Source: Amblyornis subalaris (lineage: Eukaryota; Chordata; Aves; Passeriformes; Ptilonorhynchidae). From it: a DNA stretch of 64,000 nt. Where the stretch lies: contig JACAXG010000026.1 of NCBI GenBank assembly GCA_018881555.1, positions 8,444,955 to 8,508,954 on the forward strand, in the 5' to 3' direction. This document shows positions 46,473 through 59,586 of this stretch, piece by piece. A program made the position numbers and the translations under genes. Below the pieces are notes generated by a model. The model was not told the DNA's origin and did no database searches. It saw only the letters and a program-made list of their open reading frames with translations. Position 1 is the stretch's first letter, and every line of letters starts with the position of its first letter.

Positions 46473-49191
46473 ACATGGATGGAGTTGTAGCTGATCTAAA
46501 TCACTAGAACACTATGACTACAAATTGACTATTTAGCCATATGGAGTGGAAAAATTTTTAAAGGCATCATTTTCCTTAGAAGCAGTAAGTGGCACNTTGT
46601 AGACTGGAAACACTCATTATACTGACAGTACAGATCTCAAGAACCTGCAAATATTATATTGCTTTCTCCTTTTCAGCACATTTGAAATGCAACCTTGTAT
46701 TTTGGCTGCTGAGAGTAAATTCATTTAGNAAAGTATTAGAGGCCAAAAAATAACTTTGGAAAATATAAATCTACATATGGTTGACAAAATAACTGCTCAT
46801 TCTGGAGAACAACATTTCTATAGTTTATAAATAAATCATTTCAGCTTCTTAACATTCTCTGACTGAAGTAGCTCAGAAGTTACTCCAGAATTTGACATTT
46901 GGATTTTAAGCTGAAATGCAGAAAAATAGACCATGTGTGAAGGTCACTGACAATTCATCTAAGACATTAAACATTATAAACTGTGTAGCAACATTTCAGN
47001 TACTCATTTATTTATGAAAAGACATTGCACATCTTGTAAGGATTTAAAATGGTTTCTGAACAAATAAAACTAAGAAGGGACTTAAACATTAGATAAAGTA
47101 TCAGCTAAACTATGGAGCCAGCTAGATTATGGGTACAAAGACATTACTGTCACCATTTTTAGAATTAGATAAGTTAAATACCAATTTTGTACTTACTTTT
47201 TGTTGTTGTTGTCCAGTCAGGAATTCGTCAGTTTTCCTTGTGCAGAGGTCATCTAAATTTTTAATGGCATGTAAGTTTATTCCTCAAGAANAACACTGAA
47301 TATTTTATTTTTTTNAAAAAAACCACAGAAAAGAATAGTTTTTATTATACAATTACTGTGAGTAAAATCACCATGTGTTACAAAACGAATAAAGAGCTTC
47401 AAGTTTTGGTTGCCTATTTCCATATGTGCAAATGTGTAAGATGACTTCCAGAATACCATACTCATATATGATGTCCTAAAACTGTGTNTTTTGGGTTTGC
47501 CTGGTAGGATCAGGCATTTGTCACACAGAGAATAAGTGAAAATCAACATATATCCCTTCTGGCACATNATTAAAAGAGGATGGAATTCTGCCACAAGGCC
47601 AAGGTGCTCCTGTCAGAAATCTCTTCTAAGGAATCTTAATATGCCCCAATTCTTATCCTAAAGGAATAGCTTGAAATTGCAGCACTTTGGAAGGCTCTGG
47701 AGCATCAGAATGAACTTTCTGAACAGGGCCAAAAAGTAGAATAGCTCAGCTTTTTTTATAAATCTTAAAGTCTCCTGAATATCTCAAGATCCATGGGATT
47801 TACTCTTGGGAGTAAGACCTGCAGGTCTTAATGCCAGGTTAACAGCACACGCCCTTCTTTTTAACAAGTTCCATTGCAACANGGCAAATAAAAATAATTT
47901 AAATGAAAATGAAAATGGGGAAGCTTNGGTCTACAATTAGAATAGATTTCTTCAAGCTAAGCTGTATATATAACAAAATTTTAGTGAAAAGTAAGCAAAG
48001 AAAATAATGAAACCCTAAAGAACCATGTTTCCCCTTATTTCATGAATTTGTGAATAGAAAGAAGCTAGATCTCTTGCTCAGTTTTANTAATCTGAAAGTT
48101 TGCTGGCCACAGTTAATACTGCAAAAGACAAATTCAGATTAAAAATTACACCCACTAACATNAGCCCTTATTTTAAAATGGGTTGACCTTGTGTTCTCGT
48201 GCAATAACCTCAGAAGTAACCTGATGAACCAGCTACAACTGAAATTAGGTTCCTGATCTAGCCCTAATCTAATCTACCTGCCTAATTTAGTCTTAAATTC
48301 CCTGAAATGAAGTCCTCTCAAACCATAACAAACAGGTTTATCTATGACAAACATAGTCTTAACACACCTGTGGTCTCCTCGGACACATAAAGAAGGAGGC
48401 TCTCACATCACTTTAGATTTTTTCAGCAGACCGTGCAAACTCAAAAAATGCTCAAAAATAAGGAATGAAAATTAAAAGTCTATGCTACGTTTCTGTAAAT
48501 TCTACTGCACCTGCTTAGGATACTTGGGATATTGNGATCCAGAGTTATTTTCTACAACTCTTGTCTTAAAAACACATTATTTTCTTTTGCTCTATTACCA
48601 TATGATGATCTAAAATTAAAAATAAAATGTACCATTATGAATGTAGAGATTTACACTAGTCAACTTCATAAATATGACATGACAGCTATATTCTATAAGG
48701 TAGAGTATCCAATCTCATGAATTTTAGAGCTATCAGTTACTGGAGAAAAGAGAAAGAAAATTTTGACATAACATAGTACCTCTAATTTCCATATTTGTTA
48801 TATGGAATACACATACGCAATATGTTTGGAAGTTACTAATTANAACGTATTCTGTAACATAAAAGGTAATATTTAAGACTTAGTGAATACAGGCTTTCTT
48901 CACAGAAAAATGGTCCATTTTCTATTCTTGATATGCAGGTGAGTTAATAAATTATTGAAAAATAAATCTAGTCTGATTTTTATTCCATAAATAATTAAAT
49001 GTCCTGATTCAAAATTCCATCATTTTACTTATAAACTGCAGTTGACATGGGATTTTTTATGTAAGGTAAACCCTTATATACCTTACTTGTTAATATTGCT
49101 TTAATATCCAAATATCGAGAAGAAAGGAAGCTTCCTATAGTTATCAACCATCCTTGCTGGAATTTCACTATGCAACCCTCTGCAAATTTCA
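46473..49191. other. Unique AT-rich non-coding DNA
   Basis: I see no supported gene and no recognisable repeat. A 33-base microexon-like segment with good splice signals lies at 48906-48938 and is described as a finding. Single N bases are frequent between 47290 and 48170. Confidence 0.5.
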
Positions 49192-49310
49192 CAGATTCAG
49201 AGATTCACAGAATNTTCTGAGTTGGAAGGGACCAACAAGGATCATCGAGTCCAACTCTTAAGTGAGTGACCCATACAGGTTTAAAATCCCTTGTTGGATT
49301 AGTGTCTTGG
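49192..49310 (-). mobile_element. Probable tRNA-CR1 SINE (TguSINE1-like), minus strand
   Basis: The left 60 bases are a CR1-X-type tail in reverse ('gagttggaagggaccaacaagg', 'atcatcgagtccaactctta'). After that the sequence does not continue into CR1 ORF2. It passes into 'agtgagtgacccatacagg', then a degraded stretch that follows the reverse of a tRNA-derived head, with 'tttaaaatccc' in the place of the B box. This junction is the signature of the songbird SINE TguSINE1, in which a tRNA(Ile)-like head is joined to a CR1 tail. The head is strongly diverged, so the right end is approximate. Confidence 0.6.
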
Positions 49311-50317
49311 GAATTTCATTTGGGCTGAAGAGCACAGAGATGTTGCTATAGAGGCCGCTGGGATAGCCAAGACTTCTGGTTCTGTGGTTTTCAAATTAAC
49401 TACAAAACTGTAGAGTTTTGTATACTCAATTTAAAAATCACAAGACTAAGAATTGTACTCAGAATACCATAACTGTCTTCACAGGTTACNGNTACAATAA
49501 GGTCAACAGAATAAACAATTGATAAAGTTTTNTCAAAATATTTTCCCTTTTTGATTCTTCTTTCAAAATTAAAATAAAAGATCAAATAAAAGACAATAGT
49601 TATCTATAAGTAGATGAGGTCACTAGCATAACTCTTACCCCACCTGTCACTTGCATGTCCATGATCAATATGTCAAAATAATAATGTCAACAGAGATTAA
49701 TCTGGTTGCTGATTCTAACCCCAAAATTACTATATACTCCTGAATTTAAAATTAAAAGACAATAACAAAAAAACCCCTAATATCTTAGGGGAAAAATTAC
49801 ATTAAGCAATATAAAAAGTGTGTGTGTGTTTTTATTACAATAACTACAAGGAGTTGGGTATTTTTCATTATGTTAGGAAATACGTAAATAATATGCACAA
49901 AATTTCATTTTAACCTAATTAACAAGAATTTTGCTAGAAAAACAATTTTTTGCTCACTGGCTGAAGTGCCATGGCTATTTATAAACTGAATATCCTAACA
50001 TGCTTCTCAGTTGCTGTATTTCTCTGTAATTTCTTTGAAAGATTTCTCCAAAACATGCATTCTATACATTTTGTGACTGTGAACTTGGCTGAAAATNTAA
50101 TTGAAATTGCATTTTGTAGGTTTCTGCTCCCTGTCCTAGTGCTTGTCCATGTGCAAGAGAGACAGGATACAGCATTGTCTATAAATGTGAAGTCTAANAT
50201 TCTAAAGAACATGCTCTTTCTTTTGTGAGACTTTTGTGGAAAATCTACAAGCTGGAAATACCGTGAAACATTGTAGGTTATTGCTGGTAGGTTTTACTGA
50301 AAGGAAAAAGAAAATGA
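49311..50317. other. Unique AT-rich non-coding DNA
   Basis: No gene is supported. A short GT run lies at about 49819-49830. Open frames at 49971-50228 on both strands show no recognisable domain. Confidence 0.5.
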
Positions 50318-50397
50318 ACCAAACACCCACAAAAAATACCCACCCCCCTAAAAAACCAACAAACCAAAACAAGTAAACCCAACCAAACAAAAAAANC
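50318..50397. repeat. C/A-rich low-complexity tract
   Basis: This is a run of A and C with units such as AACAAACC, AAACC and CAACC. On the other strand it translates to Trp/Phe/Val/Gly-rich low-complexity protein, which explains the spurious frame at 50202-50402. Confidence 0.85.
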
Positions 50398-53300
50398 CAC
50401 AATCACGATGTTTGTTACTAGATGAATTAATTACAGAAAGTGGTTATTAATGGACCCTAAATTAATAGGAAAAGTCTTGTCTTCATGAAATCACTTNGTG
50501 GCAAAACACAGTTTTCCCAGGCAATTCCAATTAAAAAATAAATCTGCTTCCTCTATCTTGTCTCTCGCTGGCCTCTTGGACTCTCCTTGTCTATGAAGTG
50601 AAAAGATACCACAGTTTTCTGCCACACAGTATGCCTCTGACAATACCTATACCAAGAAATAGGATTTGGTATATTTATGATCAAGCTGTTGAGACATTCT
50701 GGTCTTGTTCACAGAACCGTAAAATGTGAACAATTCTCCCAAGGCCAACAGCAATACAGGATTGTAAAACTAAAATGAGGGACACGCTTATACTGTTAAC
50801 GCTGATTTTATGTTTTATGTCATTGTCTAGCATATCTTCTATCGCAATGCGGCAGGTAAATAATATCCGTAAGAGCTTATTAACTCTCTCAAAATGAAAG
50901 ACCCAATGAATTGAAGTTGGCAAACCCCAAATGAGGTTTAATTGTCCTAATGAAAATATAACAGCTTCCGTGAGGCAGTACACAGCATTCCAAAGGAAGT
51001 GGATGTCTCCAGAAAAGAATATTTGAAAACACTTTTCAAATGCACTTTAACCCATCCAACACACAGCTAGCTGCTTCCAATGTTTCCAGCTTTAACTGCT
51101 ATGAAAATTCAAGTCTCATTTGAATGGAGTATGATTTAATGGAACTTAGGAAAATTTAATTTTCTGAATATTGCCAGACTGTACATGTTTAGATTAGTGC
51201 ATAACTGAACAGATTTAGGATGACTTTTTGATAAAGGCATCTCTTTCAGAACAATAAAACACTTGATGGTATCACTGAAAGAAGCTGTTGGAAGATAAAG
51301 CAAAATAAAAACAGAACAGAGATTGAAGACCTATGCAAACTGAAGAGAAATAATTCTGACATTTTTCTATTTTAACTTAAGCAAATATTAAGACTTCAAA
51401 GACTTTTTTTTAAGTTGAAGACAGAAAAGAGATTTTTTAATATCAATGAGCAGGTACAAAACAGAAAATAATCTTCTGTAAAACTTTCCTGACAAGAAAT
51501 ATCCAGTAGTCATTAACTGAGACATAAAAGATAATTAAATTTTAAATGAAATTTGANGAGAAGAGCGTTCCTGTCTGCAATGTTAATGTCACAGGGAGAA
51601 AGGGAAAAAAATCTCCTGTTTTAAAAATTTNTCTTATTAGTTTTATTAGGTATTTCCCAGTGGAAATCTTTTTGAGTTAATATGCAACAAAACTTCTCTG
51701 AACTAAAAGTATAGTGTTTAAGTGGTCAGAAAGCCACAAGGTTCATGCAACCTCAAGGATTTCTTGTACTTGACACAGATAAAATTCTTGCATTCAACAC
51801 AGATGGGCAAATAATTTGTTCTATTTCTGGAGCTGTCTGTATCAACTCTATGTTCTAGGATAACAGTCCTCTGTTATTCACAAAGTATGTCAAAATCAAG
51901 AAATAGAGCTACCACTNTCATTATCAATAGCATGAATATAAAGGAATATTCTTCTTGAGATTTAAACATACACCTCNGAATATATAACAGTCTTGACAAA
52001 TGTACCTTAAATGTTATCCTCAGATTTTGAGGGGTTTTTTTTTGCTTTTTTCAGCCATTGACAAGACGAGGAATTAAGTAAAAAATATTCATTAAAGATA
52101 TCTACCATAACTCTAATATTACTGTGTTGCAAGAAAATTTAGGGCTAGAAATAGCAGAGAAAATAGATACTTATGCATTCAGAGTTCCATCAGAATCAGA
52201 AACTATCAAAAGATGAATGGAGGTCTCGCTTTAGAAGGAGAGGAGGTGGATTGGTGCTGAGGAAGTGTTACTTCCAAGTGGTCTTCTGCTGTTGCTAGGA
52301 AGAGCTCTCTGAATTCTCCTTCACCACAGAAAAACACACCACAACTCTTTAAACAGAGAAAAGCACATCCACAACAAAATCAGTAACACTCCACAGGGCA
52401 TATGTTTAAAAAGTCAGGGGGGTTTGATTTGATAGTACACACAATAATTTTAGCGTATTGCTACGTCTATTTTAGACATTCACTATTCTCTCCCATCCAG
52501 ATTCATGGAAGTGCACTGCGCATGATTTTAATAATTATTTTCTCTGAATAGAACTTAAAAATTAAATCCTAGGGCCTCATTGTACTATGTCCTGCATACG
52601 TCTGGAATGAAAAGATTGCCTCTTCACCAGAGAACTTATATCTAAATTGTTAGAAAGTGTGTGCTGTTACAGAGGTGATTCAAGCTATTTGATCAAAAAA
52701 AGGATTTTCAAAGACAGATAAGAAAATTGAGTCTGTACTCAACAGCATTAAATATTCATGAGATTTCTTGCATTACTCTCATTTTATCACTCATATAAAC
52801 CACTACCATACATTCATTCTAGACAGACTAAAAATTACACTCTCAAACAATTAATAAGTATTAAAGAAAACTTTCAAAGAGTGGTGTTCATTCAGCCGGT
52901 CTTCTGACAATAAATTCTAAATGCTATGCTGAAACNGAAAAAACGTTTTGTGCTTCTACAAGGCATACTGCATAAGAGGATGATAAAACATATGTAAGGA
53001 CCGTTCCCAAACACTTTGCACTTTGGAATAATTTCCTGACTTCTTAGAAATCCACAGGAAGTCCACAGTTAACTCCTGAAACAGAGCTTAANTTGTATTT
53101 ACAACTACTGTGGCTACAACAGTTTCTAACGTATTTCCTGATAAAATATTATCTGAAATGGTTCAAGTTGCACACATCTGGGGAACAGACATGTTCTGCT
53201 ATTGCTGAGAGGTGCCATGAGATGAGCACCAAATCTGTGCTTGCATGCCCAGATTTCCATCTGTGGGAGTAAATGTTGCTGTGAAAGCTCACTATAACAG

Positions 53301-56300
53301 CTTGTGCTGGCAATCAGTTTTCTGACTAACTCAGCCCTTTCTGAATGTGAGAAGTGGGACCTCTGAGCTTTCTATGTTACCTCTCCAGGTAGTCTGCCCT
53401 CCACATGTCTTCTCTCCATGGTTTGCGACACATCAGTCTGCTACATGCACGTTTCTACATACAGGACCAGGGCTGCTGACACACCCACTCTTCATGGAGC
53501 CCTGCCATAATATACAGTCCCTTCACATCTCTGGGATATTACATGTATTCCCTCACGGATACAGCACTAGCAGCATTCAGCCTGAAGCTCAACAGAGGCA
53601 AAGCAAGCAACTTGCTGGAAATCTGTCTCAAACTCAGCTCAGCTTCGTACTCTGAACTTCAGAACTGGTTCTAAAAAGACACGTGCAACTAATAAAGTTT
53701 GAACTAGTCAGTAAAATTAATTATATGTATTGTTTGTCTCATCTGAGGTTGTGTACAAAACCTGCATTATAACTATTAAAAATGCATAATAAAAATGCAG
53801 TTATTGGTCTAGTTTAGACACAGAACATAAAGAAACATTTGTCTGATAAATTATTTATGCAAACATTCACTTTTTTTTGATGTTTCTTCAATATATTTTA
53901 GAAGTCCCAAGCTACAAAAGCTTAAATTCAGCTCAGTATTGATTTTCAGCTGATAAGCTTCTTTCAATCTTCAGTAAATTAAAACTGTAAATTGTGGCTA
54001 CACTGGTACATCGTGTATTTTTCTTTCTGAAATCCTCTACAGGACTTTTCTATTCGAAAATAAAAATCTTGTTTGAAAAGATGAAAAAAGGAATGGAACT
54101 TCCAATAAATTCTCTTAGGAATGCTTAATTCTAAAGAACATTTTTTTCCTTTACATGAAAACAATACCTGAATTATTATTGATTAAACAGATTTTGCTGT
54201 TTTTTCCAAATTTTCAGTCTCCAATTATCTTAACTGCAAAGTTCTTGTCTTCTTAAAAAAAAATTAATACAAATATATTTTCTGTATGAGTAAGTAACTG
54301 CAATTTGACTCTAAAGGATGCCAAACTGAAGGACACTGAAATTAGAGCAACATTCAGAAAGAAGCCATAAAGAATTTTGAAGACAATTGAAGTCTTGCCT
54401 GAATGCAGACATGTACTGCAAACTTTACTACAGTGTCTTCCTATACTAAAAATAGATTTATTTAGCATGTAGAAGCCTGAATAAAAATAAAAGTGGAAAA
54501 ATGGCATTCACAAACATAAAATTTCAAAAGTTAAAATGAGAAAAATGGTGAGAAAAGTTAGTGAGAAAAGGATAAAATCAGATGGTGGTTGTAGAACTGA
54601 GGCATTTCTGGAGACCAAGACCCACTTTCTTGCAATGTAAGTCTCTGCATCTCACAACAAACACAGATATAGGTGTCCCTTCTCAACAACAGTTTGTAGG
54701 CAGAGGAAGATTCTCAACTGGGAATACTCAATCAGACACATAAACCCAAATTACATGGATGGTAAAACATGAGATGCAGCAAAGACACGAGTCTGAGAAT
54801 TTCCTCCTGCTTCAAGTGGCAGAGCAGGAGCAATATTGCTGTGCAATTCCAGACTGTCCTTCAGTGCTGTGCTGCCCCAAGCGGGTGTGAGTGCTCTCTC
54901 TGTCTAAGTAACGCAACCATTAATGAGTTAAAGCACCTAATTAATTCCAGCTTAAGGTGAGGAAGCCAATGGTTTACCAAAGGAGAAACTGGCCTTAAGA
55001 CTATCGAAGTGACCTTGAAATATTTGGAAATATAGGATTTTCTGTAAGTTGCTGCAGCAATAGGATCAGTGGAGAAAAGAGAATGAGAGTTTCCCAAAGT
55101 GGTCTTGATGAGATGACTGTACGAAACCGAATATCTTGTTGTTTGTTGTTTTTTTTTTTTTAAATAGAGACACACTTTAGCTCTCCATCCATCCTAAAAA
55201 AATAAGCCAAGAATTTTATACCTGAGTCATATATCTTGGACTAAACAGTGTTATAACCTATAAAGCTCAAACATGAATTAGCGTGAAAATGTAAATTATG
55301 CTGCTTATTACATTACCTAGATATGTACATTTGCTGCAACAATCATTTAGCAGTTAATCATCTTGCCATGACTTTAATCTGTTGGTTGCTACTGGCTGAG
55401 ATAATTTATAAATGGATTTTCCCCCTTGTTATTCTATTAATGCACCTTTTTCCTTTGAACTTTAAACTTAAATGTACATAGTAGAAATATGCAAAAGTAT
55501 AATTATGAAAATAAATCATAAATTATTACATTCTGGACACCGTACCTGCCTTGCGATCAGCATTAGATAGTCTTGATTTTATCAATCTGTTTTTGTTGAA
55601 GGTCTTTGGTTAATTGGGCATTATTAAGAATAGCTAAAATAGGACACCAAGATATAAATGTCTTTTGGAGTAACTTGACTTCTTTTCTGGACTTCTTACT
55701 GTGATATAAATTGTTACTTCAAATCAGTTTTTAAAAATGCCATAGAAGCTGTCTGTGAATTTATTCTAGGATATACTCTGAAAAATGGGAAGTAAGCATG
55801 GGATTGGAATTGTGAGATAAAGAGTATGAGAGGAAGAGAATGGGAAACAAGTAGAAAAGCACCAGTGATTAGAAAAGCAAAAATGTTACAAAAAAATGAG
55901 CTATTAAACATAGACTGAAACACATCAGAATATAGGCTTTACTGAAAAAAAAAAAAGAAAATAACATAAGCTCAAATTTAAGGCCAGAAAAGGACATAAT
56001 GAGAGGAAAGAAGTCAGCATATCTTCAAATAAATAATATGAAATTAAATAAATGAAGATTTTGGGAATAGCTCGTATTCAGATATAGAGAATAGAACTCT
56101 GACTTGGGTTTGGAGCTGAACTTCAAGCCATATTTTTAAATTTTGTCATTGCTTGCACTTTGTTGTTCTAATTTACGATACTCCTTGTTATTCCTGAAGT
56201 TTTATGCAAGTCAGTAGAACTACAATAACTGTTATGATCAAATGTTATGCAATGGGAATTCTTCTGTACATCCTGTTTTAAAGTTTCTTTTATAGAAATA

Positions 56301-59037
56301 GTTCGGAATTGAAGTCACTAGATATGAGAGATTGAGAATTTTTACTATATAAATTTATATTTTTTTGTGGTACACTTGGAACACTGTTTCAGAATCTAAA
56401 CTTGCAATAGGAGTCATCTTATGTTTTTAGAATTCTCCAGTCCTTCTCTTTCTGACATTTTTTGTGGTCCCTCAGCCAACTTCTCTCTGTTCCAGTTCAC
56501 TTGAAGGGTGTGTATTAAAAATACATGTTTCGCAAACAAGTTTTCCAAAGTTACTCAAACCTCGAATGATTTGGATTTCATGCATAATTTTATTTTAAAA
56601 TTCTCTCTTTAACCAAGAGCCAGCCACATCTTGCCTGCAGCCACCAAGTGTTACTTCCTTAGGCTTCTCTAGGAAAATACAATCACGAGCACTGCCCAGG
56701 GCCCTCAAGACCTGCTGTAACAAATTTAGATGTGTTATACTGGTGATCCACTTGACTCACCATCTTAAACATTTATGGACATTTCCTCTTCTGGTTCGTT
56801 CAGACTTCAAATAATCCACAAAACTGCCCTTGATGGTGACCTCTGCATCGTGCTTGTTTTAGTCCCATCATACAGAAGGTTGATACTTCTCTGCTGTCAG
56901 ATTAGCAGTGCTTTTGGGGTTAAATAATGTAGCCGATCAAATCCTTCCCTTTTAAAGCAGGATTTAAACATGTCTGTTGAGTCTTGGTGGGTTTAGTGTT
57001 AAGAGAAATAGAAGGAAAATCTGAAAGACAGGGTAAGACTTTCTCCTGTAGCAATGTAGCTGCAAAAGATGCAGATATCTGCATTTTGAAATAGAAGAAC
57101 AACTGATAGAAATATTCACAGTGAAGTTCACGTGGAGGCATCATAATTTTGTATCCTCCTCAAGGCTTATTTCTTGGGAATAAAAGTCCTGTTCCAGATC
57201 TGAATTTTGAAACTTTTTTTTTCCTAAGAAATTGAGCAACACTTATACTTTTCNGCTTTATTTGAAGAATGGGATTTTCTTCAGTTTGAGGATGTGTTTT
57301 ACCTACTTTTTGCCATTAAGTAAAATGTTTGTCCCCATTCTTTTATCCTCTCAAAAGTGAAATGGGTTCCCAAAATGTTAGATGCTCCAGAAACTCCACT
57401 GGGGAACTTGCTGTTAGTTTTGCTAGGAAAAGGCTTAGAAATTTTGAGATCAATGACAGGAAATTGATGAGAGGATGGGTCGAAGGATGGAAGGTTAGAC
57501 AGAACAGTAAAATAGTCCTAATTTCTTTAGTTTCAGAAAAGTTTAGACAAGCTGAAGATGTGCCCCTGTGTATTTTGATTTGTTTTTGTGATTTTTTTCT
57601 CTGAATTATTTTCTTATATGTTGAACTTATTGTGCACATATTAAGCACTCGTAAGTAAATAGAAAGCAAAAGAGAGCTCTGACCTTGTATAGATGCAGAA
57701 ATGAGGATGACTTTAGCAGAACAGATGAAAGAAGAGTTACTGTTCCCACTTCCTTCCACTGCAGATATCTTGACTGAGAGCTGACACGNGGGCTAATATC
57801 CAAATACTACCAAAGAGGACATATTGTGAGACAATTCAAAACATTTCTGTACTATTTCTGACTCTTATCTCCCTAATGGTGTCATTAGTTTGTAAGCTTC
57901 AGCTCCTGCACTCAGCAGTGGCATCATTTACAACAGCTGCTTCTGCTATTGACTGATGAAATGAAAATGCACTTAAAAGCATTAGAGAGAACAGACTTGC
58001 AGAATGTTCAGTAAGGATTGACATTACCATGAGAAACTGTATTGATTTGCCGTATTTATTTATGGGACTTCTTCCATGACAAATTTTTATAGATATTTGA
58101 AGGAGGTGAGAAAAAAACCAAACAAACAACTATGATTCATTTCAAAGACTGCAAGTCCTCAGACTTTTTTTTTTTTTTAATCTGCTTTTGAGTGGCAAAA
58201 CTGACCACTCCGTCCAAAATTTTGAGCCTCAAATTTGTACAGACGAAGTTTATTCTACAAATAATGTAGAAAAATGGCTATGTCTGAGCCTTCCTGGACA
58301 TACATAGAGTTGGCATTCATACCCTTTTCTGTTACTTTTACCTGTCTCCACTTTGTGCCAGAGACCTTCCTTCTACATTCCTCCCTCTCTTCCTCATCTG
58401 GCATGTAGAATAGCAAATGGAGCTAAATGAGCTCACAGAACAAACTCACTATTATGTCATTAATGTTTAAACTCCTATTAACTTTCAAGGTAGAAAGTTC
58501 AGTGTGAAATTACTCAAAATGAGCTGTCAAAAATTTCATTTCAAATGCTGTTTTTTGCGTAATTCCAGCATATAGTAGTGTTATTGCTATTATTACACAA
58601 ACAAATAAATATAATTTAAAGGTCTCTTAGATGTTGGTATAAAGGTTATTCTTTTAAGAGCATAGTGGCACAGAAAAAAAGATATGTACATGTTTATAAA
58701 TAGTAACCATTTGCAATGGAGACAGTACGTGCAATGCAGACAGTATCATCATGATGTTAAATAGGATCTTTATGAGTTCAGTCTCATTATCTTAACAATT
58801 TCAGAGAACAAGAATATTGATGAGACAAGATAAGTCTTCTTGTCCCTTACAGCTGAAATAGTGAAGATTTTTGTTTCATCAGTAAAATATGGTCTCTAAC
58901 TATAACTCATTCTATGAAAGATATTATTGCGTAACAGTGTTAAAATGAAATATATTATAAAGTTTATTCTTAAAGCTAAGCTGACCTCATTATCTGAAGT
59001 CAAGGCTCAAAACATTCCTAACCAAAACAGCTTCAGT
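50398..59037. other. Long unique AT-rich non-coding DNA
   Basis: About 8.6 kb lack any recognisable transposon, which is notable in this window. No gene is supported; frames at 53347-53655, 57329-57604 and 57343-57759 have no domain I recognise. T-runs lie at 55149-55162 and 58166-58180. The block 55260-55460 is discussed as a possible conserved non-coding element. Confidence 0.5.
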
Positions 59038-59586
59038 CTTTTCTACTCCACTCTGGTGAGACCCCACCTGCAGTGCTGCATCCAGCTCTGGAGTCCCAGC
59101 ACAGGAAGGACATGGAGCTGTTGGAGCCAGTCCAGAGGAGGCCACCAAGGTGATCAGAGGGATGGAGCACCTCTGCTATGAGGAAAGGCTGGGAGAAATG
59201 GGGCTGTTTAGCCTGGAAATGAGAAGGCTTTGTGATGACCTAATTGTGGCCTGCCAGTACCTGCAGGGAACCAAGAAGAAAGATGGAGAGAGACTATTTA
59301 CAAGGGCCTGGAGTGACAGGACAATGGGGAATGGCTTCATACTGACAAAGAGTAGGGTTAGATTAGATATTAGGAAAAAAATCTTCCCTGTGAGGGTGGT
59401 GAGGCCCTGGCACAAGTTTCCCAGAGAAGCTGTGGCTGCCCCATACCTGGAAGTGTTTAAGGCCAGGCTGGTTGGAGCTCTGAACAAACTGGTCTAGTGG
59501 AAATGTCCCTGTCCCTGACAGGGGGTTGGAACAAGATGATCTATGAGATCCCTTCTAACTGAAACCATTCTATGATTCAATGATTC
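59038..59586 (+). mobile_element. CR1 retrotransposon 3' end, well preserved
   Basis: This plus-strand CR1 begins at 'ttctactccactctggtgagacc', in the part of ORF2 after the catalytic core, and ends with a doubled tail 'ctatgattcaatgattcat'. It contains the best-preserved ORF2 C-terminal piece in the window (59150-59497). Upstream, two small indels break the frame; one is loss of a single G in the 'cagaggagg' run near 59141, where related copies have one more G. The same subgroup is seen at 32888 and 46185. Confidence 0.95.
59150..59497 (+). pseudogene. CR1 ORF2 C-terminal remnant
   Basis: These 115 codons read without interruption into the natural stop of the CR1 ORF2 protein. Recognisable parts in order are [22 protein letters not shown] (about residues 6-27), a middle segment with SDRTMGNGF, RLDIRKKIF, VVRPWHKFPREAVAAPYLEVFKARL and the closing LNKLV followed by the stop. 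The first methionine is internal to the original protein, not a true start. The region lies after the reverse-transcriptase core and has no catalytic residues, so the fragment would have no activity on its own. Its intactness shows that this insertion is among the younger CR1 copies here. Confidence 0.88.

Noticed and set aside
50202..50402. Hydrophobic, membrane-like 66-codon frame
   Set aside because: The Trp/Phe/Val/Gly run is produced by the reverse complement of a C/A low-complexity tract.
57343..57759. A 138-codon minus-strand frame overlapping a 91-codon plus-strand frame
   Set aside because: Neither shows a known domain, splice context or family match; overlapping antisense frames of this size are expected by chance in 64 kb.
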